DNA from: Agromyces humatus
GTDB lineage: Bacteria > Actinomycetota > Actinomycetes > Actinomycetales > Microbacteriaceae
Length of the DNA stretch: 64,000 bases
Reading direction: 5' to 3'
Assembly (NCBI RefSeq): GCF_021228295.1
Contig: NZ_JAJQPD010000001.1
Span: forward strand, 434,001 to 498,000
Shown: positions 38,912 through 47,655 of the stretch, one piece after another
Layout: each line of letters starts with the position of its first letter
How positions within the stretch are numbered: the stretch's first letter is position 1
Program-made: the position numbers and the translations under genes
Notes under the pieces: generated by a model
Database searches by the model: none
Told to the model about the DNA's origin: nothing
What the model saw: only the letters and a program-made list of their open reading frames with translations

Positions 38912-40354
38912 ATGAAGGCAGGCTCACCAGACCTCGCGACCCTCGGCCATCGCATCCGTCACTTCCGCGGCGAGCGCGGCCTCACGCTCGACCAGCTGGG
39001 CGACGCGATCGGCCTGGCCGGCAGCCAGTTGTCGCTCATCGAGAACGGCAAGCGCGAGCCGAAGCTGTCGACGCTCGACGCCCTGGCCGCCGCGCTCGCC
39101 GTCGAACTTCCTGACCTCCTGGCCCGCGAGGCGCCGAGCCGGCGCGCCGCGCTCGAGCTCGAACTCGGGCGGGCGCAGTCGAGCCCGCTCTACGCGACCC
39201 TCGGCCTTCCCGCCATCCGTCCGGGGCGCGGCATCACCGACGACACGCTCGCCGCCATCGTGGGCCTGCACCGCGAACTCCAGCGCCGCGCGAGCGAGGC
39301 GATCGCGACCCCCGAAGAGGCGCGCCGCGCCAACACCGAACTGCGCGAGCGCATGCGCGACCGCGACAACCACCTGCCCGAGATCGAGCAGCTCGCCGAA
39401 GAGCAGGTCGCCTCGGCGGGCCACCGCACGGGCGCCCTCACGCACCGCGAGGTGAGCGTCATGGCCGAGCGTCTCGGCTTCCAGCTCATCTACGTGAACG
39501 ACCTGCCCGACTCGACCCGGTCGATCACCGACCTCGCGAACGGGCGCATCTACCTGCCGCCCGCGTCGATTCCCGGCGGCCACGGCCTGCGCTCGATGGC
39601 GCTGCAGGCGATGGCCCACCGGCTGCTCGGGCACACGCCGCCCGCGAGTTATGTCGAGTTCCTCTGGCAACGCCTCGAGATCAACTACTTCGCTGCGGCG
39701 TGCCTCATGCCGCAGGATGCGTCGGTGGCGTTCCTCTCGCAGGCGAAGAAAGAGAAGCGGCTCGCCATCGAGGACTTCCGCGACGCGTTCGGCGTCACGC
39801 ACGAGGCTGCGGCGCTGCGCTTCACGAACCTCGCGACGAAGCACCTCGACATGACCCTGCACTTCCTGCGGGTGGCCGGCGACGGCGCGTTGCAGAAGGG
39901 ATACGAGAACGACGGCCTGCCGCTGCCGACCGACGTCACCGGATCGATCGAGGGCCAGTGGGTCTGCAAGAAGTGGAGCGCGCGAACCGCGTTCGAGCAC
40001 ACGAACCGCACGACCGAGAACTACCAGTACACCGACACGCCCGAGGGCACGTTCTGGTGTGCGACGCAGACCGGGCGAACGGATGCCGCGGAGTTCTCGA
40101 TCACCGTCGGGGTGCCCTTCGCGCAGGCGAAGTGGTTCCGCGGTCGCGAGACGACGATGCGCGCGGTGTCGACGTGCCCCGACGACAACTGCTGCCGCCG
40201 CGCGCCCGACGGCCTGGCCGAGCGCTGGTCGGGCCAGGCGTGGCCGAGTGCGCGCCTGCACGCGCACGTGCTGTCGCCGCTGCCCTCGGGCACGTTCCCG
40301 GGCGTCGACGATGCCGAGGTCTACGAGTTCCTCGAGTCGCACGCCGACCAGTAG
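38912..40354 (+). CDS. RamB-like XRE-family transcriptional regulator
   Basis: A 480-residue regulator. The N-terminal HTH_3 domain is clear (RIRHFRGERGLTLDQLGDAI then LAGSQLSLIENGKREPKLST, residues 14-55). The middle has an IrrE-like segment (LRSMALQAMAHRLLGH) and the C-terminal part a DUF2083-type domain with clustered Cys (STCPDDNCCRRA). This order matches short-chain fatty-acid regulators such as RamB and PrpC regulators of Corynebacteriales. Its place opposite pckG suits control of acetate or gluconeogenic metabolism. Confidence 0.87.
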   Translation: MKAGSPDLATLGHRIRHFRGERGLTLDQLGDAIGLAGSQLSLIENGKREPKLSTLDALAAALAVELPDLLAREAPSRRAALELELGRAQSSPLYATLGLPAIRPGRGITDDTLAAIVGLHRELQRRASEAIATPEEARRANTELRERMRDRDNHLPEIEQLAEEQVASAGHRTGALTHREVSVMAERLGFQLIYVNDLPDSTRSITDLANGRIYLPPASIPGGHGLRSMALQAMAHRLLGHTPPASYVEFLWQRLEINYFAAACLMPQDASVAFLSQAKKEKRLAIEDFRDAFGVTHEAAALRFTNLATKHLDMTLHFLRVAGDGALQKGYENDGLPLPTDVTGSIEGQWVCKKWSARTAFEHTNRTTENYQYTDTPEGTFWCATQTGRTDAAEFSITVGVPFAQAKWFRGRETTMRAVSTCPDDNCCRRAPDGLAERWSGQAWPSARLHAHVLSPLPSGTFPGVDDAEVYEFLESHADQ

Positions 40355-40386
40355 CCCGCGCCCCCACTCGTCATCGCGGGCGCGAG

Positions 40387-40477
40387 CGTGTTGCTCGTTC
40401 AGGGGATTCTCGCGACACGCGGCGACCATGGCCCCGACCTGCGGCATGTCGCAGAAATCCCCTGAACGAGCAACACG
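40387..40477. repeat. 91-bp palindrome C1
   Basis: Perfect 22-bp inverted arms (40387-40408 and 40456-40477; the arm starts CGTGTTGCTCGTTCAGGGG) with an inner GCGACA/TGTCGC stem. It lies 33 nt after the regulator stop codon. It is related in sequence and length to C2 and C3. Confidence 0.9.
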
Positions 40478-40552
40478 GCCTGAGTCATGAGCTCGAGCTG
40501 GGGCATCCGCTGGCGCGATGAAGTAATGGTTGCATTAGTGTGTGCCACACAG

Positions 40553-40565
40553 TAACGTGTGACGC
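40553..40565 (+). promoter_or_regulatory. Leaderless promoter and dyad upstream of padR
   Basis: TAACGT (40553-40558) is 7 nt before the padR ATG. Immediately upstream, GTGTG-TGC-CACAC (about 40538-40550) forms a short dyad that could be the PadR operator. Confidence 0.45.
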
Positions 40566-40907
40566 ATGAACACCGACGAGACCACGCTGGGGCACATCCA
40601 AGAGCTGCGCCGCGGCACCGTGGTGCTCGCCTGCCTCATCCGACTGCGCACCCCCGACTACGGCTACGCGCTGCTCGAGTCGCTGAACTCGCTCGGCATC
40701 CTCGTCGACGCGAACACGCTCTACCCGCTGCTGCGCCGGCTCGAGAAGCAGGGCCTGCTCACGAGCGAGTGGAACACCGATGAGGCGAGGCCCCGCAAGT
40801 TCTACCGCACCAGTCCCTCGGGCGACCAGCTCGCCACCGCACTCGCCACCGACTGGCGTCGCATCGACGACGCCCTGGCACGACTCGACACAGGAGATGC
40901 ACGATGA
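40566..40907 (+). CDS. PadR-family transcriptional regulator
   Basis: A 113-residue PadR repressor: an HTH with IQELRRGTVVLACLIRL and YGYALLESL, the wing VDANTLYPLLRRLEKQGLLTSEW, then RKFYRTSPSGDQLATAL and a short C-terminal helix. It overlaps the next gene by ATGA. PadR genes are often paired with a gene for a membrane protein carrying a HAAS or permease-prefix domain, and the pair here follows that pattern. Confidence 0.9.
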   Translation: MNTDETTLGHIQELRRGTVVLACLIRLRTPDYGYALLESLNSLGILVDANTLYPLLRRLEKQGLLTSEWNTDEARPRKFYRTSPSGDQLATALATDWRRIDDALARLDTGDAR

Positions 40908-41875
40908 CCACCCTCACCGACCGCTACGTGTGGGCCGCCGCCCGCACCCTGCCCGAGACGCAACGCGCCGAGTTCGGCCGCGAGCTGCGCGAGCGCATCG
41001 GCGACGTCATCGATGCGCACGTCGAGCGGGGCGCCGCTCCGGCCGACGCCGAGCACGCCGCCCTCGTCGAGCTCGGCGACCCGCTGCAGCTCGCCTCGAG
41101 CTACATCGACCGGCCACTGCAGCTCATCGGCCCGAAGTACTTCCTCACCTGGTGGCGACTGCTGAGACTGCTGCTCGTCATTGTCGTGCCGCTCGCGGCG
41201 GCCGGCGTGCTGCTCGGGCAGCTGATCTCCGGGGCCGACATCGGCGAGATGATCGGCTCGACGATCGGCACTGCGCTCCAGGTCGCGGTGAACCTCGGCT
41301 TCTGGGTGACGCTCGTCTTCGCGGTGATCGAGCGCTCGCCCGGCGCCTCCGTGCCGGTCTCGACGTGGACGCCCGATCAGCTGCCGCAGCCGCGCGACGA
41401 CGCCCGGGCCGGGCGACTCGGCGACCTGATCGCGTCGGTCGTGTTCCTCACGATCTTCGCCGTCGCCATCGTGTGGCAGCAATTCGGCCTCGTCTGGATC
41501 GACGGCGAGCGCCAGCCGATCCCGATGCTCGACCCGGCACTCTGGTCGTTCTGGCTCCCGTACTTCATCGCGCTCCTCGTGCTCGAGGTGGTCTTCGCGA
41601 TCGTCATCTACCTGCGCGGCTGGACGTGGCTCATGGCGGCCCTCAACGTGCTGCTGAACCTCGCGTTCACGGTGCCGGCGCTGTGGCTCTTCCTGAGCGG
41701 GCAGCTGTTCGCACCCGAGTTCGTCGAGGCGATCGGCTGGCCGTGGGGTCAGGCGTCGGACATCACCGTGACGGTCATCGTGTTCCTCGCGATCGGCGTC
41801 ACCGTGTGGGACATCATCGACGGGTTCCTGAAGGCCGCGCGCAACCGCGGCGGTTCGGCGCTCGGCGGGTACTGA
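40904..41875 (+). CDS. HAAS/permease-prefix-domain membrane protein
   Basis: A 323-residue protein. The first ~75 residues form the signalling domain usual next to PadR (RYVWAAARTLPETQRAEFGREL, then DAEHAALVELGDPLQLASSYI). Seven or so hydrophobic segments follow between residues 85 and 310, including LLRLLLVIVVPLAAAGVLLG and YFIALLVLEVVFAIVIYL. The function is not known; such pairs may sense membrane or envelope stress. Translation is coupled to padR. Confidence 0.78.
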   Translation: MTTLTDRYVWAAARTLPETQRAEFGRELRERIGDVIDAHVERGAAPADAEHAALVELGDPLQLASSYIDRPLQLIGPKYFLTWWRLLRLLLVIVVPLAAAGVLLGQLISGADIGEMIGSTIGTALQVAVNLGFWVTLVFAVIERSPGASVPVSTWTPDQLPQPRDDARAGRLGDLIASVVFLTIFAVAIVWQQFGLVWIDGERQPIPMLDPALWSFWLPYFIALLVLEVVFAIVIYLRGWTWLMAALNVLLNLAFTVPALWLFLSGQLFAPEFVEAIGWPWGQASDITVTVIVFLAIGVTVWDIIDGFLKAARNRGGSALGGY

Positions 41876-41882
41876 CCCTACG

Positions 41883-41973
41883 CGTGTTGCCGGATCAGGG
41901 GATTCTCGCGACATGCCGTGAACCCGACGGGACAACGCGGCGTGTCGCCGAGATCCCCTGATCCGGCAACACG
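41883..41973. repeat. 91-bp palindrome C2
   Basis: Perfect 21-bp inverted arms (41883-41903 and 41953-41973; starting CGTGTTGCCGGATCAGGGG) with an inner GCGACA/TGTCGC stem. It fills the gap between two convergent genes, 8 nt after the membrane-protein stop and 32 nt after the dehydrogenase stop, so it could terminate both. Confidence 0.9.
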
Positions 41974-42004
41974 TATGCGAGGGCCACGCGAGCGCCGGCA
42001 CCGC

Positions 42005-42793
42005 CTACTTCGGCTGCATGCGGATCGCGCCGTCGAGGCGGATCGTCTCGCCGTTCAGCATGGGGTTCGCGATGATCGAGCGCACGAGGGCCGCGTACTC
42101 GGTCGGATGTCCCATGCGCGAGGGGTGCGGCACCTGCGCCTCGAGCGACGCACGCACGTCGTCGGTCATGCCCGCCATCATGGGGGTCTCGAAGATGCCG
42201 GGCGCGATCGTGACGACGCGGATGAGCAGCTTCGACAGGTCGCGTGCGATCGGCAGGGTCATCCCGGCGACCGCCGCCTTCGACGCCGAGTAGGCGGCCT
42301 GCCCGATCTGGCCGTCGAACGCGGCCACCGATGCGGTGTTCACGATGACGCCACGCTCGGCGGTCGCGGGCCCCCCGGGCAATGCGGCGCTCACCGGCTC
42401 GGTCGCGGACATCGCCGCCGCCGCGAGGCGCGTCACGTTGAAGGTGCCGATGAGGTTCACCCTGATGGTGCGCTCGAAGGCGTCGAGCGGCGCCGGGCCG
42501 TCGCGTCCGACGGTGCGGTTCGCGGTGACGATGCCGGCGCAGTTGACGGCGACGCGCAGCGGGCCGAGCGCCGAGGCCGCGTCGACCGCGGCCTGCACCT
42601 CGGCCTCGTTCGCCACGTCGGCGGCGATGAAGCGGGCTCGGTCGCCGAGCTCGGCGGCGGCCTCGTCGCCGCGAGGGCCGGGCAGGTCGACGAGTACGAC
42701 GGAAGCCCCGCCTTCGATGAGTGCGCGGGCCGTGGCGCGCCCGAGGCCCGAGGCCCCGCCGGTGACGATCGCGGAGGCGCCGTCGAGTTCCAT
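42005..42793 (-). CDS. SDR-family 3-hydroxyacyl-CoA dehydrogenase (type II-like)
   Basis: A 262-residue short-chain dehydrogenase with the NAD motif [19 protein letters not shown] (VAVNCAGIV), Ser in [14 protein letters not shown], and the catalytic YSASKAA. The [17 protein letters not shown] string is typical of 3-hydroxyacyl-CoA dehydrogenase type 2 (HSD17B10-like). It follows a thiolase gene on the same strand, so the two probably carry out the last two steps of beta-oxidation of an acyl-CoA. Confidence 0.85.
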   Translation of the reverse strand: MELDGASAIVTGGASGLGRATARALIEGGASVVLVDLPGPRGDEAAAELGDRARFIAADVANEAEVQAAVDAASALGPLRVAVNCAGIVTANRTVGRDGPAPLDAFERTIRVNLIGTFNVTRLAAAAMSATEPVSAALPGGPATAERGVIVNTASVAAFDGQIGQAAYSASKAAVAGMTLPIARDLSKLLIRVVTIAPGIFETPMMAGMTDDVRASLEAQVPHPSRMGHPTEYAALVRSIIANPMLNGETIRLDGAIRMQPK

Positions 42794-42820
42794 GTGGTGT
42801 CCTTTCGTGGGTTCAGATGC

Positions 42821-42891
42821 CGAGTTGCCCGATTCTCACCCGATTCGGGCAACTCGGTGGTGGGTGAACGGCAGGTGGTGGGTGAACGGCA
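42821..42891. repeat. Hairpin and 18-bp tandem repeat between thiolase and SDR genes
   Basis: CGAGTTGCCCGA (42821-42832) and TCGGGCAACTCG (42845-42856) are perfect 12-bp arms. They are followed by two exact tandem copies of GGTGGTGGGTGAACGGCA (42856-42873 and 42874-42891). The hairpin lies in the 107-nt gap between the two genes. Confidence 0.85.
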
Positions 42892-42900
42892 GGTGCCGGG

Positions 42901-44076
42901 TCAGATGCGTTCGATGACGGTGGCGTTCGCCATGCCGCCGCCCTCGCACATCGTCTGCAGCCCGTAGCGGCCGCCGGTGGCCTCGAGTTGATTGACGAGG
43001 GTCGTGAGCAGGCGCGTGCCGCTCGATCCGAGCGCGTGCCCGAGGGCGATCGCGCCACCGCGTGGGTTGAGCTTCGCGACATCCGCCCCGGTCTCGCGCG
43101 CCCACGCGAGCGGAACCGACGCGAACGCCTCGTTGACCTCGTACGCGTCGATGTCGTCGTGCGTGAGGCCGGCGCGATCGAGCACCTTCGCGGTCGCCGG
43201 GATGACGCCCGTGAGCATGTACAGCGGGTCGCTGCCGACGACCGAGAACGACCGGAACCGCGCCCGCGGCGTGAGCCCCAGCTGCGACGCGCGCTCGGCG
43301 CTCATGATGAGGGCGGCGGATGCCCCATCGGTGAGCGGCGACGAATTGCCCGGCGTGATGCGCCAGTCGAGTTCGGGGAACCGCTCGGCGAGCGCATCGG
43401 TGCGGAACGCCGGGTTCAGTCCGGCGAGCGAGTCGACGGATGTCGCGGGCCGCACGGTCTCGTCGGTGAGGGAGTCGACGCCGGCGACGGGCACGAGCTC
43501 GGTCGCGAACGCGCCCGACTCCCCCGCGGCCGCGGCGAGCCGGTGCGAGCGGGCGGCGAACTCGTCGAGCTCGTCGCGCGTGAAGCCCCACTTCGCGGCG
43601 ATGAGCTCCGCCGACACACCCTGGTTCACGAGCCCGTCGGGGTACCGCGCCCGGATGCGCGAACCGTAGGGGTCGGCGCCCGCGGCGCTCGAGCCGAGCG
43701 GCACGCGGCTCATCGACTCGACGCCGCAGGCGATCACGATGTCGGCGTGACCGGCGAGCACGGCCTGCGCGGCGAAGGTCGCGGCCTGCTGGCTCGACCC
43801 GCACTGCCGGTCGATCGTGGTGCCGGGCACGTGCTCTGGGAAGCCCGCGGCGAGCACCGCGCTGCGGGTGATGTTGTAGCTCTGCTCGGCGATCTGGCTG
43901 ACGCAGCCGCCGATGACGTCGTCGATGAGCGCGGGGTCGAGGTCGTTGCGGTCGACGAGCGCGGTCAGCACGCCCGCGAGCAGGTCGACGGGGTGCACGC
44001 CCGAGAGGATGCCCCCGGGCTTGCCGCGCCCGACGGGCGTGCGGATGACGTCGACGATGACGGCTTCAGTGCTCAT
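42901..44076 (-). CDS. Acetyl-CoA C-acyltransferase (thiolase)
   Basis: A 391-residue thiolase. The nucleophile Cys lies in DRQCGSSQQA (near residue 91), followed by GGVESMSRVPLG-like CGVESMSRVPLG, then NEAFASVPLAW, GGAIALGHALGSSGTRLL (active His) and the second Cys in MCEGGGMANATV. It condenses or cleaves acyl-CoA with acetyl-CoA. The SDR gene downstream suggests a degradative role. A third beta-oxidation gene is not seen nearby. Confidence 0.92.
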   Translation of the reverse strand: MSTEAVIVDVIRTPVGRGKPGGILSGVHPVDLLAGVLTALVDRNDLDPALIDDVIGGCVSQIAEQSYNITRSAVLAAGFPEHVPGTTIDRQCGSSQQAATFAAQAVLAGHADIVIACGVESMSRVPLGSSAAGADPYGSRIRARYPDGLVNQGVSAELIAAKWGFTRDELDEFAARSHRLAAAAGESGAFATELVPVAGVDSLTDETVRPATSVDSLAGLNPAFRTDALAERFPELDWRITPGNSSPLTDGASAALIMSAERASQLGLTPRARFRSFSVVGSDPLYMLTGVIPATAKVLDRAGLTHDDIDAYEVNEAFASVPLAWARETGADVAKLNPRGGAIALGHALGSSGTRLLTTLVNQLEATGGRYGLQTMCEGGGMANATVIERI

Positions 44077-44100
44077 TCCCCCAGCCTACGGGGATCGGTA

Positions 44101-44189
44101 CTGTTGCCGGATTCGGGGATTCGCCGCGACACGCCGACTCGCGGCGGAAACAGGCGGCGTGTCTTCACGATCCCCGAATCCGCGAACAG
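44101..44189. repeat. 89-bp palindrome C3
   Basis: Arms 44101-44120 and 44170-44189 pair at 18 of 20 positions (starting CTGTTGCCGGATTCGGGGAT). Same design as C1 and C2. It lies 30 nt after the end of the GAPDH gene (minus strand) and 24 nt upstream of the thiolase start. Confidence 0.85.
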
Positions 44190-44218
44190 CGCGAAGCCGG
44201 GGCGCCGGGCGGCGTCCA

Positions 44219-45739
44219 TCAGCCGACGGGCACGGCCTCGCGGGCGAGCAGCACCGGCTGGCGCTCGGGCAGCACGACGGGGTGCGTGCCCGCCATCGCC
44301 TCGATGACGCGCACGACCTGGCACGAGTAGCCGTACTCGTTGTCGTACCAGACGTAGAGCACGACGTCGGTGCCGTCGGCGATCGTGGCGAGCCCGTCGA
44401 CGATGCCGGCGCGGTTCGAGCCGACGAAGTCGGTCGACACGACCTCGGGCGACTCGATGTAGTCGATCTGCTGGCGCAGCGGCGAGGTGAGCGACACCTG
44501 CCGCAGGTACCGGTTGAGCGACGCCTTGTCGTCGGCCGGGCGCTCGAGCTGCAGGTTCAGGATCGCGAGCGACACGTCGGGCGTGGGCACGCGGATGGCG
44601 CTGCCGGTGAGCTTGCCGGCGAGCTCGGGCAGCGCCTTCGCGACGGCCTTCGCGGCGCCGGTCTCGGTGATGACCATGTTGAGCGCGGCCGAGCGGCCGC
44701 GGCGGTCGCCCTTGTGGAAGTTGTCGATGAGGTTCTGGTCGTTCGTGAACGAGTGCACCGTCTCGACGTGGCCGCGCACGACCCCGTAGGCGTCGTTGAC
44801 GGCCTTCAGCACGGGCGTGATCGCGTTCGTCGTGCACGAGGCGGCCGAGAGGATCGTGTCGGTCGGCTCGATGTCGTCGGCGTTGATGCCGTGCACGATG
44901 TTCTTGATGGCGCCCTTGCCCGGTGCGGTGAGCAGCACGCGGGCGACGCCGGTGGAGCGAAGGTGCTGCGAGAGCCCCTCTTCGTCGCGCCAGCGACCGG
45001 TGTTGTCGACGACGATCGCGTCGTCGATGCCGTAGGCGGTGTAGTCGATCGTGGCCGGATCGTTCGAGTAGATGACCTGGATGAGCGTGCCGTTCGCGAG
45101 GATCGTGTTCGCCTGCTCGTCGACCTCGATGGTGCCGGCGAACGGGCCGTGCACCGAGTCGCGGCGCAGCAGGCTCGCGCGCTTGACGAGGTCGTTCTCG
45201 CTGCCCTTGCGCACCACGATCGCCCGCAGGCGCAGGCCGTGGCCCCCGCCGGTGTGGGCGATCAGGATGCGGGCGAGCAGCCGCCCGATGCGGCCGAAGC
45301 CGTAGAGCACGACGTCGGTTCCAGATGCCTCGGGCGCGACGCGCTCGGCGCCGTCGTCACCCGACACGATGACGGACTCGAGCTCGGCGCGCACGAAGTC
45401 GACCAGCTCGCGGGCGTCGCCCTCGCCGACGGCGTCGGCATAGCGGTTGACGAGTCGCGCGACGTCGATCGAGGCGGGCCCGGGAGCGATCTCGCGTAGC
45501 GCCTCGAGCACGCGCATGGTGTCGGCGAGGTCGAGCTCGACGTCACCCGCCTGCCGGGCGAAGCGGTGCGCCTTCAGCAACTCGATCGCCGAGCGGTTGA
45601 TGAGCCGACGGCCGTGGATGGAGGTCACGACCCCGTGGTCTCGATAGAGGCCGCCGATGAGCGGAATCATCCGCTCGGCGAGCTCTTCTCGGGCGATCCA
45701 CTCGGCACGTCGGGCGTCGAACTCGTGAGTCACGTTCAT
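44219..45739 (-). CDS. gapB: Glyceraldehyde-3-phosphate dehydrogenase, long GapB-like form
   Basis: A 506-residue GAPDH with an N-terminal extension of about 130 residues before the NAD motif VVLYGFGRIGRLLARI. The catalytic Cys is in SAASCTTNAITP, followed by SFTNDQNLIDNFHKGDRRGR and the C-terminal WYDNEYGYSCQV. The extension (WIAREELAERMIPLIGGLYRDHGVV, GRRLINRSAIELLKAHRFAR) resembles that of corynebacterial GapB, a gluconeogenic form. The start at 45739 has AGAGG directly against the ATG; ATG 45772 is an alternative. TACAAT on the minus strand at 45808-45803 may be the -10. Confidence 0.88.
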   Translation of the reverse strand: MNVTHEFDARRAEWIAREELAERMIPLIGGLYRDHGVVTSIHGRRLINRSAIELLKAHRFARQAGDVELDLADTMRVLEALREIAPGPASIDVARLVNRYADAVGEGDARELVDFVRAELESVIVSGDDGAERVAPEASGTDVVLYGFGRIGRLLARILIAHTGGGHGLRLRAIVVRKGSENDLVKRASLLRRDSVHGPFAGTIEVDEQANTILANGTLIQVIYSNDPATIDYTAYGIDDAIVVDNTGRWRDEEGLSQHLRSTGVARVLLTAPGKGAIKNIVHGINADDIEPTDTILSAASCTTNAITPVLKAVNDAYGVVRGHVETVHSFTNDQNLIDNFHKGDRRGRSAALNMVITETGAAKAVAKALPELAGKLTGSAIRVPTPDVSLAILNLQLERPADDKASLNRYLRQVSLTSPLRQQIDYIESPEVVSTDFVGSNRAGIVDGLATIADGTDVVLYVWYDNEYGYSCQVVRVIEAMAGTHPVVLPERQPVLLAREAVPVG

Positions 45740-45842
45740 CCTCTCGGCCGAGCGCGCGCGGGTGGGCAGCATCGACCACGTCAGTCAGTTGGGGTGTGCC
45801 CGTATTGTATCGAAGCGCCGACGCACGAATCCTGTACACGAT

Positions 45843-45896
45843 GGCGCGAGCGGATGTCCCGACCGGCCACCGTGGCGTGGGACATCCGCTCGCGCC
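45843..45896. repeat. Perfect 18-bp inverted repeat upstream of GAPDH gene
   Basis: Arms 45843-45860 and 45879-45896 (GGCGCGAGCGGATGTCCC and its complement) are perfect, with an 18-nt loop. Together with the hairpin at 45903-45942 it separates the permease gene end from the GAPDH promoter. Confidence 0.85.
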
Positions 45897-45902
45897 GCTG
45901 GC

Positions 45903-45942
45903 GACTCCGACACTGGTGCCACCTGGCATCAGTGTCGGAGTC
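45903..45942 (-). terminator. Terminator hairpin of the APC permease gene
   Basis: Arms 45903-45920 and 45925-45942 pair at 17 of 18 positions around a 4-nt loop, 16 nt after the permease stop codon on the minus strand. No U-tract. Confidence 0.7.
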
Positions 45943-45957
45943 ACCGGGGTTGTGCGG

Positions 45958-47493
45958 TCACTCTGATTCGCCGAGGCGCGGCGCGTCGACAGCCTCGGTG
46001 CCGTGGCCGATGCGGCGGTACACGTCGGGCTTCGTGCGCCGCAGCCGGTACGCCCAGGGCACGGCGAGCACGCCGGGCACGATCGCGATCGCGGGAAGCA
46101 CGAACGTCAGCGCGTTCGACTCGGCCTGCCCGAGCAGCACGTCGAAGTTCACGACGATGAGCACGGCGACGACCGCGAGCGACAGGGCGGCGATGACCGG
46201 GGCGACCAGCCGGCTGCCGATGCCGACGCCGCGCGGGTCGCGGCGGAAGTACCCGATGACGGCGACCGACACGAGCGCCATCAGCACCACGAGGCCGAAC
46301 GCGCCGGTGTTGGTGAGCCAGGTGAAGAGCGTGATCACGGGGTAGGGGCCGTTCTCGGGGTTCCAGCCGGTCTCGCCGATCACGAACGCGGCCACGACCA
46401 CGACGGCCACCGTCGTCTGCACGACGGACCCCGCCCACGGCGCGCCGCTGCGCGCGCGGACCGCGGCGAGGCGTGCCGGCAGCACGCCCTCTCGCCCGAG
46501 CGAGAAGATGTAGCGGGCGACGGCGTTGTGGAAGCTCACGAGGGCTGCGAACACGCTCGTGATGAAGAGGATAGACATGAGGTCGACCCAGAGCACGCCG
46601 AGGTGCTGGGCCACGAACCCGAAGAAGAGCGGCGGGCCCGCCTCGGCCGGAGTGATGCCGGTGGGGTCGACGATCTTCTCGGGCCCGATGGCGAGCGCGA
46701 GCGCCCACGACGAGATCGCGTAGAACACGCCGATCACGCCGACTGCGAGGAAGGTCGCCCGCGGAATCGTGCGGCGCGGGTCCTTCGACTCCTCCCCGTA
46801 GATCGCCGCCGATTCGAAGCCCATGAACGCGGCGATCCCGAAGGCCAGCACGGCGCCCACGCCGGGCACGAAGAGCGCCGCGGGGCTCATCGGCGCGGCT
46901 GAGAACCCCTCGGCGGGATTGGCGAACGCGACGACGTCGAACACGATCACGACGACGAACTCGAGGGCGACGAGCACGCCGAGCACCTTGGCCGAGAGGT
47001 CGACGCGGTTCACGCCCATCCAGGCGATCACGGCGATGCAGGCGAAGACGAAGAGCCACCATGGGATGTCGACGCCGGTCTTCTCGAGCACGAACATCGA
47101 GACCTGGAACCCGAACATGCCGTAGATGCCGATCTGCATGGCGTTGTAGGCGATGAGCGCGACGATCGAGGCTCCGACGCCCATCGGCCGACCGACGCCC
47201 TGCGAGACGTACGCGTAGAAGGCGCCCGCGTTGGTGATGTACCGGCTCATCGCGGCGTAGCCGACGGCGAAGATCGCGAGGGCGACCGCGAGGATCACGT
47301 AGCCGAGCGGGATGCCCAGCACGTGGGTGACCGAGAATGCCGACGTCGCACCACCGGCGATGACGGTCAACGGGGCTGACGCGGCGACGATGAGGAACGC
47401 GACCGACAGCACGCCGAGCTTGCGCGGTGCAGTGCGCCGACGGTCGGGATCCGTGCCCGACCCGCTGGCGAGCTGCTGGGGACTCACGCTCAT
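45958..47493 (-). CDS. APC-superfamily amino acid/amine permease
   Basis: A 511-residue transporter with about 12 membrane helices. Family marks are LIVAASAPLTVIAGGATSAF in helix 1, YAYVSQGVGRPMGVGASIVA, and FGIAAFMGFESAAIYGEES with KDPRRTIPRATF, the common APC loop. ATG 47493 is preceded by GAAGGAG. It sits opposite a TetR regulator and an amine oxidase, so an amine such as putrescine, tyramine or phenethylamine is a reasonable cargo guess, based on context only. Confidence 0.86.
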   Translation of the reverse strand: MSVSPQQLASGSGTDPDRRRTAPRKLGVLSVAFLIVAASAPLTVIAGGATSAFSVTHVLGIPLGYVILAVALAIFAVGYAAMSRYITNAGAFYAYVSQGVGRPMGVGASIVALIAYNAMQIGIYGMFGFQVSMFVLEKTGVDIPWWLFVFACIAVIAWMGVNRVDLSAKVLGVLVALEFVVVIVFDVVAFANPAEGFSAAPMSPAALFVPGVGAVLAFGIAAFMGFESAAIYGEESKDPRRTIPRATFLAVGVIGVFYAISSWALALAIGPEKIVDPTGITPAEAGPPLFFGFVAQHLGVLWVDLMSILFITSVFAALVSFHNAVARYIFSLGREGVLPARLAAVRARSGAPWAGSVVQTTVAVVVVAAFVIGETGWNPENGPYPVITLFTWLTNTGAFGLVVLMALVSVAVIGYFRRDPRGVGIGSRLVAPVIAALSLAVVAVLIVVNFDVLLGQAESNALTFVLPAIAIVPGVLAVPWAYRLRRTKPDVYRRIGHGTEAVDAPRLGESE

Positions 47494-47642
47494 GGGAACT
47501 CCTTCGTTCTGGGCGAGACGATACTCGTGGGGATGGCCCCGATCCTCGTCGCTGCGCCGCCTCGGGTCTTGCCCGCACCGGCACGCCACTTGACTCCGCG
47601 GGCATGAACGCCCGTCAGCCGGATCGAGCGCCGACCGTCGAA

Positions 47643-47655
47643 TAGGGTGCTTGTC
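47643..47655 (+). promoter_or_regulatory. Putative leaderless promoter of the TetR gene
   Basis: TAGGGT (47643-47648) lies 7 nt before GTG 47656. This favours GTG 47656 over the GTG at 47647, which overlaps the -10 box. Confidence 0.45.

Noticed and set aside
40387-44189. Palindromes C1-C3 as insertion-sequence ends
   Set aside because: No transposase frame lies between any two of them, each is a complete palindrome by itself, and no target duplications are visible.
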